A stretch of DNA of 64,000 nucleotides from Firmicutes bacterium CAG:194 (GCA_000432915.1 HF995241.1:14687-78686); one strand, 5' to 3'. Shown: positions 7,145 through 17,224, numbered from the stretch's first letter. Notes: generated by a model not told the origin, from the sequence alone. A program made the numbers and translations.

Positions 7145-10100
7145 ATGAAGAACAAGAAAATTGTTCAAAAAGCAGGAAGTAGGTTTCTTGCGATGATGCT
7201 GAGTGTGGCAATGGTAGTTCCCGGAACAGCATTTGTACCGGCAGAATATTCCGGTGCGATTGAAGCGCTTGCAGCTACGATTGACATTGCAGAAGACTTT
7301 GAAAGCGGTGAACCGAAGGGATATGTCAGAGGCTCAGGTACTTTGACAGTCGTGGAAGAGGGGCATGCTGGAAAGGCACTTCAGCTTTCCGGACGTACGC
7401 AGAACTGGCATACATATGCTTATGATGTATCTGCCTATGCCGGTGCAACCGCAAATATCAGTGTTTTTATGAAGACGGAAGATACGCAGATTGTATGCGA
7501 AGTGACAGGAACAGGATCTGATAGCAAGGACTACTACAATTGGCTGCTCAACACGAATGTAACGCCAGGAGAGTGGACTGCGCTTTCCGGTACCGTAACG
7601 ATTCCGGAAGGAGCAAAGGAGCTTTATTTTTCAACAGGCAGCGGAACTGCGGACTATCTGATCGACGATGTTAATATTGAAATCGTAGAAGCAGAATCAT
7701 CGGAGGGTGCTGTCTCAAAGGATTACACCTTTGATAAGCTAACGCTGGCAGCTGCGGATGATGAAGAAACGGGTGCAACAGCTGCAATAGGAGAAGACGG
7801 AAAATTATCAGTGACTATGACAAGGCAGTATGGGCAAGTATTTTTCCGCCTGCCGGAAGAACTTGCCGGAATGATCATTACGGGAATCAGGTTAAATGTA
7901 GCGGAGGGTTCTTCTCAAGCAGGGCTTTCTCCGAAGCTTCTTTCCGAGGCAGACTTTAATACCGATCAAAGAAACGGAGATGTCGGAGTGGCATATGGCA
8001 GCAATACATTAAATGCAACCAGTGATGATCTCGGCAAAACCGCTCGGTATGTCGGCATTATGACGACCTCGGAAGCAACGCCTATCACCATGACGTTTGA
8101 CAGCATTACGATCAATGCAAAGAGTGCAGAGCGTGTCATTGATGCAAAAAAAGATATCATGGCAGGCTTTAACGGAAACTTCGAAAATACAGGCTACTGG
8201 AATGACGTAAAGTGGAGAGATGAGACAAAAGAGGATTCTCTGATCGCGTACTGTTCTTATTCAGAGAAAGATCCGGCACCGAAAAAGACGCTGGGCAGTA
8301 AATACATGCGTGCCTCTTCCGTCAGTGCCAATACAGTCAGCCCCAATACAGTCAGCCCCAACGGGCTGGAAGGCGAAGCTGTCGTGCCGACAGTTCAGAT
8401 GAACTATAAGACCGGAATTACAGCAGATAAGGCATATGAATTCACATATTATGCCAGAATAGCAGATGCGGCCAAGGTAAGTACGCCGAAGGTCAGCATG
8501 TCAGTTCTGGTACATGACAGCGACTATAAAAACCAGGAGTCCGCACAGATTACATATGACGAGAGCTATGAGCTCACTGATGCATGGCAAAAGGTATCCG
8601 GAACCATGGTGATTGCGGAAAATGCAAATGAACTGCCGGAATCCCAGATTCGTTTTGAGGGAAGCGCCGGAATTACATTTGACATCGACAATCTCCAGAT
8701 TGCCGAAATGAGAATTCCAAAGGTGGATATGACAATACCGGATTTGCATGAAGAAGTGCAGAAAACCGGAAATGGTGTGGAGTATATGGGTGTAGCCCTT
8801 CCGGTGAGCAGTCTTGACAATGAGAACACCATGAAGTTAGTTGAGAAGCACTTCAATAGTGTTACATGCGAGAATGAGATGAAACCGGAATCTATTCTCG
8901 GTTCCGGCGAACCGGGTGTCAGCACACTGGAGGAGCTGGAAAGCAAGCTGAATTTTGAGAGTGCAGATAAGGTTGCACGGCATTTTGCGGAGTACAATAA
9001 AAACAATCCTTCTGAACCTATCAAGATGAGAGGTCATGTGTTTGTATGGCACAGCCAGACACCGACATGGTGGTTCAGAGAAGATTTTAAGTCAGACGGC
9101 GCGTATGTTTCCAAAGAAGAAATGAATAAGCGTATCGACTGGTATATCGAAAAGGTTGGCAAACATTTTGATGATAAATTCCCGGGACTTATCTATGCGT
9201 GGGATGTTGTAAATGAACAGGCAAGTGATGCGGGCGGAATCAGAATGGGAACTGACTGGGCAGCTATTTACGGCGGTTCTACAGAGTATATCCTGCAGGC
9301 ATTCAAGTCTGCAGATCGGTATCTGCCAGATGACACCATTCTTTTCTATAATGATTACAACGACTGTGATCCTGTAAAGGCTGCGACAATTTGCCGCTTC
9401 CTGAAAGAAATCCGTGGAGTCCTCAAGGAGGGACGAAAGCTCGGTGCCGGTATGCAGGGGCATCACGACATGCTCACACCGACCTACGAGACGATTGAGA
9501 CAGCGACACGTAAGTATGCAGAGATTGCAGATGTGGTTCATATCACAGAGCTTGATATCAAATCCAGTGTCGGATTTGACGGAAAAGATTTGGAAACAGA
9601 GTTTACCAAGGAAGGTCACAGATACAAAGATATCTACGAAATTGTCCGTAAGATCAATGCGGAGCATAAAAGCGGTTCCCTGAAGGGATATGTACAGAAC
9701 ATCACAATCTGGGGGACGCATGACCCAGTTTCCTGGTTAAAGACCTCGAACAGTGTCGGTGGCTCTGCAGACGGCAAGACACCGCAGTATCCGCTCTTGT
9801 TTGATGATTATTATGGTGCAAAACCGGCATATTGGGCATTTGTAAATGCATCACAGCTCGAGCCGCTTGTGCGCGATGTCAATGCAATGCAGACTGACAA
9901 GTTTGAGTATGCAAATGCGATCAGATTTGCTGCAGGAACAGATGATGTCATCATAAGACCAATCTGGAACGCAAATGAATTGAAGGTTCAGGTTGTCGTA
10001 AAGTCTAAGAAGACAGCAGACAGCGAAATTATCCTGTATGTTGATCCTGCAAATTCAAAAGGAGATAAGACAGGTGATTTTGTCAGGAAAAATGCAACAG

Positions 10101-12037
10101 GCGAGGAACTGAAGGCTGTTGACGGTGGATATAAGGCTGAATTTGAGGTTCCGATGACCATGAACCCGCTTGATAAAGTATCATTTGACGTTGTAGTGAA
10201 AAAGGATGGAAACACCTATTCTTACAATGATACGACAAACAATCAGGAGAACAGCAGCAAATATTATGCCGTATTGTCTATGAAGCCGTTTATGGCAATC
10301 ACAAAGGGTTCTGCAATCATTGATGGTGATATTGCAGAGTGGAAAGATATCCCTGCATCCAAGTTAGAGGTAAAATCCGGCAGCGCATTGACAACAACAG
10401 CTGAAACAAAGGTTTCCTGGGATGCGGATAATCTCTATGTTATGGTAGATGTAACGGATGATGCACTGGATGACACAGCAAGTGATGCTTATCAGCAGGA
10501 TTCAACGGAAATCTTTATTGATGAGCTGAATGAGAAATCCGGTAGCTTTGATGACAATGATAAGCAGTATCGCGTAAGCTACAAGAATCTTCAGACATTC
10601 AATGGAACCTCTTGTAAGGCAGAAAATATCGTATCTGCTACAAAAGAGAAGGAAGATGGAAAAGGCTACTACATTGAGACTGCAATCAAATGGACTGCGC
10701 TTTCACCGGAGGCAGGAAAACTGATTGGTCTGGATGTACAGATTAATGATAGTAAGGATGGCAGCCGTCTTGGTACACTGAACTGGTATGATGCCAGCGG
10801 AAACGGATATCAGAATCCAAGTGTATACGGCACTGCAGTATTGGCAGACGGTGATATCAAAAATCAGGATGCTGTCAATGCAGTAAATGAGCTTATCAAG
10901 GCTTTGGGTGCTGATTATACAGCAAAAAACAAGGAATTATTAAAAGAGATTGACCAAAAATATGCCGCACTTTCCTTTGCAGACAGAGCAGGCGTTTCAG
11001 GCTATCTGGCAGCAAAGAAGACATTTGCAGCAGCAGAGGCAGGAGCCAATAATAAGGCTGCTTCCGATGTAAAGGAGCTGATTAATGCAATCGGTAAGGT
11101 TGAACTCGCAGAAAACAGCAAGGCACTGATCGATGCAGCAAGAAAGGCATATGATGCACTTACAGAAGATCAGAAGAAGCTGATCTTGGCAGAGGAGCTG
11201 AAGGTTCTGACAGATGCAGAGGAAGCTTACGATGCACTTGATGCTGCAGCTAAGGCTGAGGCAGAAAAGAAAGCGAAGGAGGATGCAGCGAAGGCTGATG
11301 CCGTTAAGAAAGCAATTGCAGCCATCGGTAAGGTAGATGCATCAGAGGACAGCAAGGCTAAGGTTGAGGCTGCCAGAAAAGCATATGCCGCACTGACAGA
11401 GGATCAGAAGAAGCTGGTTGAGGCTAGTCAGTTAAAGCTGCTTACAGAGGCAGAAGCTGCATATCAGCAGGCTGTCGAAGAGAGCAAGAAGACAACCGAA
11501 GAGACAAAGCCGGAAGATGCAACGAAGTATGTTGCCAAATTCTCTGCGAAGTCTACTTCCATCCAGAAACGCAAATCATCTACTAACTTAGCTAAGGATA
11601 TTGCGATTACTGCAGGCGACAAGATTGTGAAGTGGAAAACATCAAACAAGAAGGTCGTTACTGTAACAAATAAGGGCAAGATCACAGGTAAGAAGGTCGG
11701 TACGGCGACGATCACTGTCACGACAGACAAGGGCGCAAAGGCTTCTATCACAGTATACGTTAAAGCAAAGAAGGTTGCGACCAAAAAGGTAACAGTGAAG
11801 AATGCCAAGACAGATCGTGTAGTTAAGAAGGCTACCCTGAAGAAGGGCAAAAAGCTCACACTCAAGGTTGTGACGAATCCGATCACAACACCTGATAAGG
11901 TAACATTCAAGTCAAGCAAGAAGAGCGTTGCTACCGTTACTAACAAGGGTGTTATCAAAGCTAAGAAGAAAGGGAAAGCAACAATTATTGTAAAATCAGG
12001 AAAGAAAACTGCAAAGGTTCAAATAACCGTCAAATAG
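7145..12037 (+). CDS. Secreted multimodular endo-1,4-beta-xylanase (GH10)
   Basis: This 1630-residue secreted enzyme cleaves xylan. The start with GGAGG six bases upstream is preferred over an in-frame codon 13 codons earlier. Order: signal peptide (1-about 45); two CBM22/CBM4-like carbohydrate-binding regions (about 50-195 and 340-530); the GH10 barrel (about 545-910) with acid/base Glu691 in WDVVNEQ and nucleophile Glu802 in TELDIKS; a CBM9 module (about 1050-1235); two helical repeats sharing the phrase ALTEDQKKL; and two lysine-rich Big_2 Ig-like domains at the C terminus that could hold it at the cell surface. The design resembles the large cell-attached xylanases of Roseburia. No LPXTG sorting signal is seen. 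Confidence 0.93.
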   Translation: MKNKKIVQKAGSRFLAMMLSVAMVVPGTAFVPAEYSGAIEALAATIDIAEDFESGEPKGYVRGSGTLTVVEEGHAGKALQLSGRTQNWHTYAYDVSAYAGATANISVFMKTEDTQIVCEVTGTGSDSKDYYNWLLNTNVTPGEWTALSGTVTIPEGAKELYFSTGSGTADYLIDDVNIEIVEAESSEGAVSKDYTFDKLTLAAADDEETGATAAIGEDGKLSVTMTRQYGQVFFRLPEELAGMIITGIRLNVAEGSSQAGLSPKLLSEADFNTDQRNGDVGVAYGSNTLNATSDDLGKTARYVGIMTTSEATPITMTFDSITINAKSAERVIDAKKDIMAGFNGNFENTGYWNDVKWRDETKEDSLIAYCSYSEKDPAPKKTLGSKYMRASSVSANTVSPNTVSPNGLEGEAVVPTVQMNYKTGITADKAYEFTYYARIADAAKVSTPKVSMSVLVHDSDYKNQESAQITYDESYELTDAWQKVSGTMVIAENANELPESQIRFEGSAGITFDIDNLQIAEMRIPKVDMTIPDLHEEVQKTGNGVEYMGVALPVSSLDNENTMKLVEKHFNSVTCENEMKPESILGSGEPGVSTLEELESKLNFESADKVARHFAEYNKNNPSEPIKMRGHVFVWHSQTPTWWFREDFKSDGAYVSKEEMNKRIDWYIEKVGKHFDDKFPGLIYAWDVVNEQASDAGGIRMGTDWAAIYGGSTEYILQAFKSADRYLPDDTILFYNDYNDCDPVKAATICRFLKEIRGVLKEGRKLGAGMQGHHDMLTPTYETIETATRKYAEIADVVHITELDIKSSVGFDGKDLETEFTKEGHRYKDIYEIVRKINAEHKSGSLKGYVQNITIWGTHDPVSWLKTSNSVGGSADGKTPQYPLLFDDYYGAKPAYWAFVNASQLEPLVRDVNAMQTDKFEYANAIRFAAGTDDVIIRPIWNANELKVQVVVKSKKTADSEIILYVDPANSKGDKTGDFVRKNATGEELKAVDGGYKAEFEVPMTMNPLDKVSFDVVVKKDGNTYSYNDTTNNQENSSKYYAVLSMKPFMAITKGSAIIDGDIAEWKDIPASKLEVKSGSALTTTAETKVSWDADNLYVMVDVTDDALDDTASDAYQQDSTEIFIDELNEKSGSFDDNDKQYRVSYKNLQTFNGTSCKAENIVSATKEKEDGKGYYIETAIKWTALSPEAGKLIGLDVQINDSKDGSRLGTLNWYDASGNGYQNPSVYGTAVLADGDIKNQDAVNAVNELIKALGADYTAKNKELLKEIDQKYAALSFADRAGVSGYLAAKKTFAAAEAGANNKAASDVKELINAIGKVELAENSKALIDAARKAYDALTEDQKKLILAEELKVLTDAEEAYDALDAAAKAEAEKKAKEDAAKADAVKKAIAAIGKVDASEDSKAKVEAARKAYAALTEDQKKLVEASQLKLLTEAEAAYQQAVEESKKTTEETKPEDATKYVAKFSAKSTSIQKRKSSTNLAKDIAITAGDKIVKWKTSNKKVVTVTNKGKITGKKVGTATITVTTDKGAKASITVYVKAKKVATKKVTVKNAKTDRVVKKATLKKGKKLTLKVVTNPITTPDKVTFKSSKKSVATVTNKGVIKAKKKGKATIIVKSGKKTAKVQITVK
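8321..8365 (+). repeat. In-frame 15-bp tandem repeat in the xylanase gene
   Basis: Nearly three copies of a 15-base unit of the type GTCAGCCCCAATACA encode VSANT-VSPNT-VSPNG. They form a short linker just before the second carbohydrate-binding region. Copy number could change by slippage without breaking the frame. Confidence 0.8.
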
Positions 12038-12072
12038 AGTTTGTAAGGACGAAATGATTTTTGAATCCAAGG

Positions 12073-12101
12073 GGACCGCTAAGTATTTAGCGGTCCTCTT
12101 T
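12073..12101 (+). terminator. Intrinsic terminator of the xylanase gene
   Basis: GGACCGCTAA (12073-12082) pairs with TTAGCGGTCC (12087-12096) across GTAT and is followed by TCTTT. Confidence 0.85.
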
Positions 12102-12115
12102 CGATGTGCGCTTGT

Positions 12116-12405
12116 AAAGCAAACCGTACTGCGATAAAAAAGCCGGTCAAATCATTTGGAAAAAGAAGTGGAACAATGTCAGCCATAAACAACTGGCAAA
12201 GGAAATATATGGACATGCTTTTGTGTTTTACCGCCTGCAGTTTCTGTCAAAATGTCCGTGTTTCGACAAAATGATTTACAGACATACGACGGATGGGATT
12301 GATCTGGAAAACAAGGTGGATCGCTATCAGGTAATTTGGGAAATATTGTGGAAAATTGATGATTTTGTTGTTTTTTCTTCCTTTTTCTTACATTTTATTG
12401 TATAA
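12116..12405 (+). pseudogene. Possible gene remnant upstream of glgP
   Basis: An open stretch with no proper ribosome site reads like protein over about 75 residues, for example WNNVSHKQLAKEIYGHAF and TTDGIDLENKVDRYQVIW. It then runs into AT-rich promoter DNA. The composition suggests the tail of a lost gene. I cannot name the family. Otherwise 12102-12469 holds only the glgP promoter region. Confidence 0.3.
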
Positions 12406-12406
12406 T
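12401..12406 (+). promoter_or_regulatory. Likely -10 box for glgP
   Basis: A perfect TATAAT lies 64 bases before the start codon in a T-rich tract. The -35 region is weak, so an activator or UP-like element may help. Confidence 0.5.
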
Positions 12407-12469
12407 AAATAAGTACGAAAACGATTAAGTAAAGTTCGCAATCGAATATTATATTTCTAGGAGGCAGAA

Positions 12470-14989
12470 ATGGCTAAGAAGACAACAGTACCTGTTTCAT
12501 CTACGTTTGATAAGGAACTCTTCAAGCGCAGCGTGCTCTACAATGTAAGAACTCTTTATCGTAAGACGATGGAGGAAGCAACTGACCAGCAGATTTTTCA
12601 GGCAGTATCTTATGCAGTCAAGGATCAGATCGTGGAAAACTGGATGGAAACACAGAAAGAATACGAAAAAAAAGATCCGAAGACAGTTTACTATCTGTCC
12701 ATGGAATTCTTAATGGGCCGTGCACTTGGTAATAACATGATCAACCTGCAAGCTTATGATCAGGCAAAGGAAGCACTGGAAGAGCTTGGTGTTGATATCA
12801 ACGTGATCGAAGATCAGGAGCCGGATGCAGCACTCGGTAATGGTGGCCTTGGAAGACTTGCAGCATGTTTCCTGGATTCTCTTGCAACTCTTGGTTATTC
12901 TGCTTACGGCTGTGGTATCCGTTACCGCTACGGTATGTTCAAGCAGGAGATCCGCGACGGCTATCAGGTGGAAGTACCGGATAACTGGTTAGCAGATGGC
13001 AATCCGTTTGAGCTCCGTCGTCCCGAATACTCCAAAGAAGTTAAATTCGGTGGTTATGTATCCGTATATCAGGATAAAAACGGCCGCAACAACTTCAAGC
13101 AGGAAGGTTATCAGTCAGTAACCGCTGTACCGTATGATCTGCCGGTTGTAGGTTATGGCAATGGTATTGTAAATACACTTCGTATCTGGGATGCACAGCC
13201 TGTAGAGTGCTTCCAGCTCGATTCTTTTGATAAAGGTGATTACCGCAAGGCTGTAGAACAGGAAAACCTTGCAAGAAATATTGTAGAAGTCCTGTATCCG
13301 AATGACAATCATTATGCAGGTAAAGAGCTTCGTCTGAAACAGCAGTACTTCTTTATTTCCGCATCCGTACAGGAAGCAGTTGAGAAGTATATGCGTTCCC
13401 ATGATGATATCCGTAAATTCCATGAGAAGGTTACCTTCCAGCTGAATGATACCCATCCGACCGTTGCAGTTGCAGAACTGATGCGTATTCTGATGGATGA
13501 ATATTATTTAACATGGGATGAAGCATGGGATGTCACAACAAAGACATGTGCTTATACAAACCATACGATCATGGCAGAAGCACTGGAGAAATGGCCGATC
13601 GAGCTGTTCAGCCGTCTGCTTCCGCGTATTTATCAGATCGTAGAAGAGATCAACCGTCGTTTTGTGATGGAGATCGAAGCAAAATATCCCGGTAATCAGG
13701 AGAAGATCCGCAAGATGGCGATCATCTATGACGGTCAGGTCAAGATGGCTCATCTGGCAATTGCAGCAGGCTACAGCGTAAACGGTGTTGCAAGACTGCA
13801 TACAGAGATCTTAAAGAACCAGGAGCTGAAAGACTTCTATGAAATGATGCCTGAGAAGTTCAACAACAAGACAAACGGTATCACACAGCGTCGTTTCCTG
13901 CTCCATGCAAATCCGCTTCTTGCAGAGTGGGTAACAGAACATGTAGGTGCAGACTGGATCACGGATCTGCCAAAGATCAAGAAGCTTGCTGTTTATGCGG
14001 ATGATGAAAAAGCACAGCAGGAATTCATGAACATCAAATATCAGAACAAGGTAAGACTTGCAAAATATATCTTAGAGCACAATGGTGTTGAAGTGGATCC
14101 ACGTTCTATCTTCGATGTACAGGTAAAACGTCTGCACGAGTACAAACGTCAGCTTTTGAATATCCTGCACGTTATGTACTTATACAATGAGATCAAAGAG
14201 CATCCGGATATGGAATTTTTCCCTAGAACATTCATCTTCGGTGCAAAGGCAGCAGCCGGTTATAAGAATGCCAAGTTGACGATCAAGTTGATCAACTCCG
14301 TAGCTGATGTGATCAATAACGATGCATCTATCAATGGTAAGATCAAGGTTGTATTTATTGAGAATTATCGTGTATCCAATGCAGAGCTGATCTTTGCGGC
14401 AGCAGATGTTTCCGAGCAGATTTCCACAGCATCCAAGGAAGCATCCGGTACAGGTAACATGAAGTTTATGTTAAACGGTGCGCTGACGATCGGAACAATG
14501 GATGGCGCCAACGTGGAGATCGTAGAAGAAGTCGGAGCAGAAAATGCATTTATCTTCGGTCTTTCTTCCGATGAAGTGATCCACTATGAAAACTGCGGCG
14601 GATATGATCCGATGGAGATCTTCAATAATGATGCAGATATCCGTAAGGTGCTGATGCAGCTGATCAACGGTACATACTCACCACAGGATCCTGAGCTGTT
14701 CAGAGATCTTTACAATTCACTGCTGAATACACAGTGTACAGCAAAGGCAGATACTTACTTCATCCTGAAGGATTTCAAGTCTTACGCTGAAGCACAGAAG
14801 AAGGTAGAAGCAGCTTATAAAGATGAAAAGGGCTGGGCAAAGAGTGCAATCTTAAACACAGCATGCTCCGGCAAGTTCACATCAGACAGAACCATTCAGG
14901 AATATGTAGATGATATCTGGAAGCTTGACAAGGTTGTTCTGCCGAAGAAAAAAGAAGTGAAAAAGACAGTTACAGCAGAAGAAAAATAA
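12470..14989 (+). CDS. glgP: Glycogen/starch/alpha-glucan phosphorylase
   Basis: This 839-residue GT35 enzyme releases glucose-1-phosphate from glycogen or maltodextrins using phosphate and PLP. The PLP lysine is Lys665 in the motif GTGNMKFMLNGALTIGT, and the N-terminal signature YYLSMEFLMGRALGNN is present. The length is full for the family. A clean AGGAGG lies seven bases before the ATG. The gene stands alone between its own promoter region and a strong terminator at 15025. It probably recycles stored glycogen. Confidence 0.97.
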   Translation: MAKKTTVPVSSTFDKELFKRSVLYNVRTLYRKTMEEATDQQIFQAVSYAVKDQIVENWMETQKEYEKKDPKTVYYLSMEFLMGRALGNNMINLQAYDQAKEALEELGVDINVIEDQEPDAALGNGGLGRLAACFLDSLATLGYSAYGCGIRYRYGMFKQEIRDGYQVEVPDNWLADGNPFELRRPEYSKEVKFGGYVSVYQDKNGRNNFKQEGYQSVTAVPYDLPVVGYGNGIVNTLRIWDAQPVECFQLDSFDKGDYRKAVEQENLARNIVEVLYPNDNHYAGKELRLKQQYFFISASVQEAVEKYMRSHDDIRKFHEKVTFQLNDTHPTVAVAELMRILMDEYYLTWDEAWDVTTKTCAYTNHTIMAEALEKWPIELFSRLLPRIYQIVEEINRRFVMEIEAKYPGNQEKIRKMAIIYDGQVKMAHLAIAAGYSVNGVARLHTEILKNQELKDFYEMMPEKFNNKTNGITQRRFLLHANPLLAEWVTEHVGADWITDLPKIKKLAVYADDEKAQQEFMNIKYQNKVRLAKYILEHNGVEVDPRSIFDVQVKRLHEYKRQLLNILHVMYLYNEIKEHPDMEFFPRTFIFGAKAAAGYKNAKLTIKLINSVADVINNDASINGKIKVVFIENYRVSNAELIFAAADVSEQISTASKEASGTGNMKFMLNGALTIGTMDGANVEIVEEVGAENAFIFGLSSDEVIHYENCGGYDPMEIFNNDADIRKVLMQLINGTYSPQDPELFRDLYNSLLNTQCTAKADTYFILKDFKSYAEAQKKVEAAYKDEKGWAKSAILNTACSGKFTSDRTIQEYVDDIWKLDKVVLPKKKEVKKTVTAEEK

Positions 14990-15024
14990 AATAAGGGTAT
15001 TTTGGGTTATAGTTATTATAGAAA

Positions 15025-15062
15025 GAGCCGGCTTTAAGGGGTTAAAGCCGGCTCGCTTTTTG
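15025..15062 (+). terminator. Intrinsic terminator of glgP
   Basis: A perfect 13-bp stem (GAGCCGGCTTTAA at 15025-15037 with 15042-15054), loop GGGG, then GCTTTTTG. Confidence 0.92.
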
Positions 15063-15140
15063 CGCATTGGGAAACTTTGTTCCTGTTACAGTGGATGCAC
15101 ACACTTTATTTCGTATCGGGAAACTATATATCGGCAGAAA

Positions 15141-16595
15141 TCAGTCCGATAACTGCCCGGTCAGCTGGGTGATACTTTTCCGGAAAAGTTCGGTTGTTTC
15201 CTCAACTGTATAGATCAGCTTATAGTAGGATGTATGTAACAGAAAATCCTTAAAAATCTGAATGATATGAGGCTCTTTCATAATACAGATCTGCGCAGAA
15301 CCGTTATCCGGTGTACGTGTAAATAAAATGGCACCGTCATAGATAAAAAACTCCATCTGGGGACGGAATGCCTCCCCTCTGGCGAGGATAAAACGTTTTT
15401 GTCCGGATTGGTTGGCAGAAATCAGACGCTGCAGGAGCAGGATCCGGTCTTCAATCGAAAGCGGATGATAGTAAGCGGAAGGAATCTGATAAATAATACC
15501 GTTTTCAACAAAATCATCATATCCCTTTCTGGAAAAGATAGACAAAAAGTCAGGGGTATGCTGTAAGTTATTACAGTGCTCCAACAATGTCTGGGACAGT
15601 AGCCGGATCTGTGAGGGATCAAGCTCCGAATTAATACATCTTGCGATCATATCCTCATCTAAAAAGGTAGCAATGCAAGGCTGTGTTTCCAGTGTATAAA
15701 TATACCGTGCACTGCTGGAAAGAGAAATACACGTAGACAGGAAAGAGGCTGTGTCAATGTCATCCAGAAGTGGCATGGATGACTGCAGCATACCATCAAA
15801 GTGCTGCTGATAATAGGAAATACTTTCCCTGGGCAGAAAAAGTGCGTTCTGGCAGTCACCTGATAATAACACAACATTCTGAGGAAGCATCAGATAGTAA
15901 GGATATGGAATTGCGGCGAGCTTCCGGGCTGCAATCTCCTCATAACAGTAATAAAGTTCGCAGTCACGTGGAGCTGACATGGCAAACGGAAATAAGGTAG
16001 AGAGTGTCCTGAGATTTAACAGGGAGGCTTCATCATGATTACCTGATACTTTGGAAAAAGTTATGATGTGTCTGATTTGGAGTCTGCTAAGGTTTGTCAC
16101 CTGCAACTGCATATATAAGCTGCTGAAGAATTGATTGTGAAAGTCGGAAACGGTATATAAGTAAGCAGTGGAATCATCTGCCGTTTCTGCTGCGAGCAGA
16201 TTGCAGATCGTTGTGATGATAGAGTAGATTCCTGTCACAGGACATGTTTGTTGTAATTGCAGCCCCGGAAGAACGGCTGTGCTGCGATCCGGTGTTGGCA
16301 GATCAGAAGCAGGAAGATTGATACCTTCTATCAGATCTTTCAGATGCATGTGTTTCTGATAAGTTATTTCGCCAATCTGAGAGATCAGAAAAGCCTGATC
16401 CAGTTCTCTTTTTTCTGGGACAGAAAGTCCAAGGAATGGGAGGATTTTTGATAAATTTTCCTGACTGATCGGACGTTCTCCTGATAGCGCCTTCTGCAGC
16501 GTGGTGCGATTGATGCCACTGTCCATTGCCAGCTGGTAAATGGTGTAATTGCTCTTTGCTATGTATTCCTTTAACAGTGTATGAAGTGGTTTCAT
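15141..16595 (-). CDS. Large HTH (XRE-like) regulator
   Basis: This 484-residue protein begins with a Cro/C1-type helix-turn-helix: YTIYQLAMDSGINRTTLQKALSGERPISQENLSKIL at about residues 17-52. The remaining 430 residues have no domain I recognise and are probably an effector-binding or scaffold part. The start at 16595 is chosen because GAGGGG lies just upstream and the helix-turn-helix follows directly. A longer in-frame version would translate 39 codons of the dispersed repeat at 16653-16742 and is rejected. It points toward glgP, convergent with it; no target can be inferred. Confidence 0.75.
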   Translation of the reverse strand: MKPLHTLLKEYIAKSNYTIYQLAMDSGINRTTLQKALSGERPISQENLSKILPFLGLSVPEKRELDQAFLISQIGEITYQKHMHLKDLIEGINLPASDLPTPDRSTAVLPGLQLQQTCPVTGIYSIITTICNLLAAETADDSTAYLYTVSDFHNQFFSSLYMQLQVTNLSRLQIRHIITFSKVSGNHDEASLLNLRTLSTLFPFAMSAPRDCELYYCYEEIAARKLAAIPYPYYLMLPQNVVLLSGDCQNALFLPRESISYYQQHFDGMLQSSMPLLDDIDTASFLSTCISLSSSARYIYTLETQPCIATFLDEDMIARCINSELDPSQIRLLSQTLLEHCNNLQHTPDFLSIFSRKGYDDFVENGIIYQIPSAYYHPLSIEDRILLLQRLISANQSGQKRFILARGEAFRPQMEFFIYDGAILFTRTPDNGSAQICIMKEPHIIQIFKDFLLHTSYYKLIYTVEETTELFRKSITQLTGQLSD

Positions 16596-16652
16596 ATGTG
16601 CGCTCCCCTCTTGTATTTCCCGGTGACTGGAATGAGAATAATAGTTACATGA

Positions 16653-16742
16653 TATGATGTCGGAGTCAAAAGCCCCGGCTTTGATGCCTATGAATTGTTC
16701 CGTGCTGCGCACTCACACAATTCTACCCAATATTCGCATATC
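16653..16742 (-). repeat. Copy of dispersed structured repeat (GGGCTTTTG family)
   Basis: Read on the minus strand this 90-bp block matches 22102-22190 at most positions, including the phrase AGCACGGAACAATTC. It has a hairpin GAATTGT/ACAATTC around GTGC-GCA-GCAC and then the half-element shared with 1698-1818. It sits in the leader of the HTH gene. Confidence 0.85.
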
Positions 16743-16858
16743 ATTATATTTATTATATCTGATTTTGCATAAAATTCCAGTCAGAATAAAAATATGCATA
16801 TAAAAAAGATTGTCACAATTCCTGTCACATATTTAGAAATAACATATAATATGCTATC

Positions 16859-17005
16859 CTAAAGATTGGAAATATTGTCAAAATATCTGGTCAGATCTTT
16901 GATCAGCTTCAGGATCAACTGCTTTTCCTGTTCATTGCGGTTGATTACCTGAGCCAGGATCTGCGTTGTACATGGATCATAAGCATAGTTTAGTTTATTG
17001 ACATG
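16859..17005 (-). pseudogene. C-terminal gene remnant, minus strand
   Basis: A start-less frame of about 47 codons ends at a TAG at 16859-16861. It reads like a real protein tail (ILAQVINRNEQEKQLILKLI, then RYFDNISNL). A stop lies just upstream in frame, so only the tail is left. The family is unknown. The rest of 16743-16858 is AT-rich with nothing clear. Confidence 0.35.
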
Positions 17006-17050
17006 GAAAGTTCAAATTGCTATAGTTATTATGTGTATAAATAACTATAG
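16998..17050 (+). promoter_or_regulatory. Strong sigma-A promoter with palindromic operator
   Basis: TTGACA (16998-17003), a 17-base spacer, and TATAGT (17021-17026). A perfect 11-bp inverted repeat, CTATAGTTATT (17020-17030) with AATAACTATAG (17040-17050), covers the -10 box and start site, as a repressor site would. The gene it drives now looks broken. Confidence 0.7.
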
Positions 17051-17084
17051 TTTATGCACTTTCGATGGGAAAAGGAGGGAAACA

Positions 17085-17224
17085 ATGCAATATAGCAGAC
17101 AAGTCAGGAATCGCTGTACCTGCATAAGGAAGAATATACAGGGAAAGGACATGTTCTAACGGATTATGAGGAGATATGCTGCATAGGAGCTTTTGCGATA
17201 TGGCAGTATGAAAGGGAGAAAAAC
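17085..17224 (+). pseudogene. Short or frameshifted gene after the 16998 promoter
   Basis: AAGGAGGG precedes an ATG at 17085 that opens only 24 codons. A neighbouring frame then reads protein-like (LYLHKEEYTGKGHVLTDYEE, then GAFAIWQYERE) up to the terminator at 17223, but it has a stop just upstream and no start. A single frameshift between the two would give one protein of about 45 residues. The promoter, ribosome site and terminator are intact, so the unit was a real gene. The function is unknown. Confidence 0.4.

Noticed and set aside
11464..11958. Hydrophobic-looking minus-strand frame opposite the Big_2 region
   Set aside because: It is the complement of lysine-rich repeat codons, which always yields Phe/Val/Leu-rich reading; not a membrane protein.
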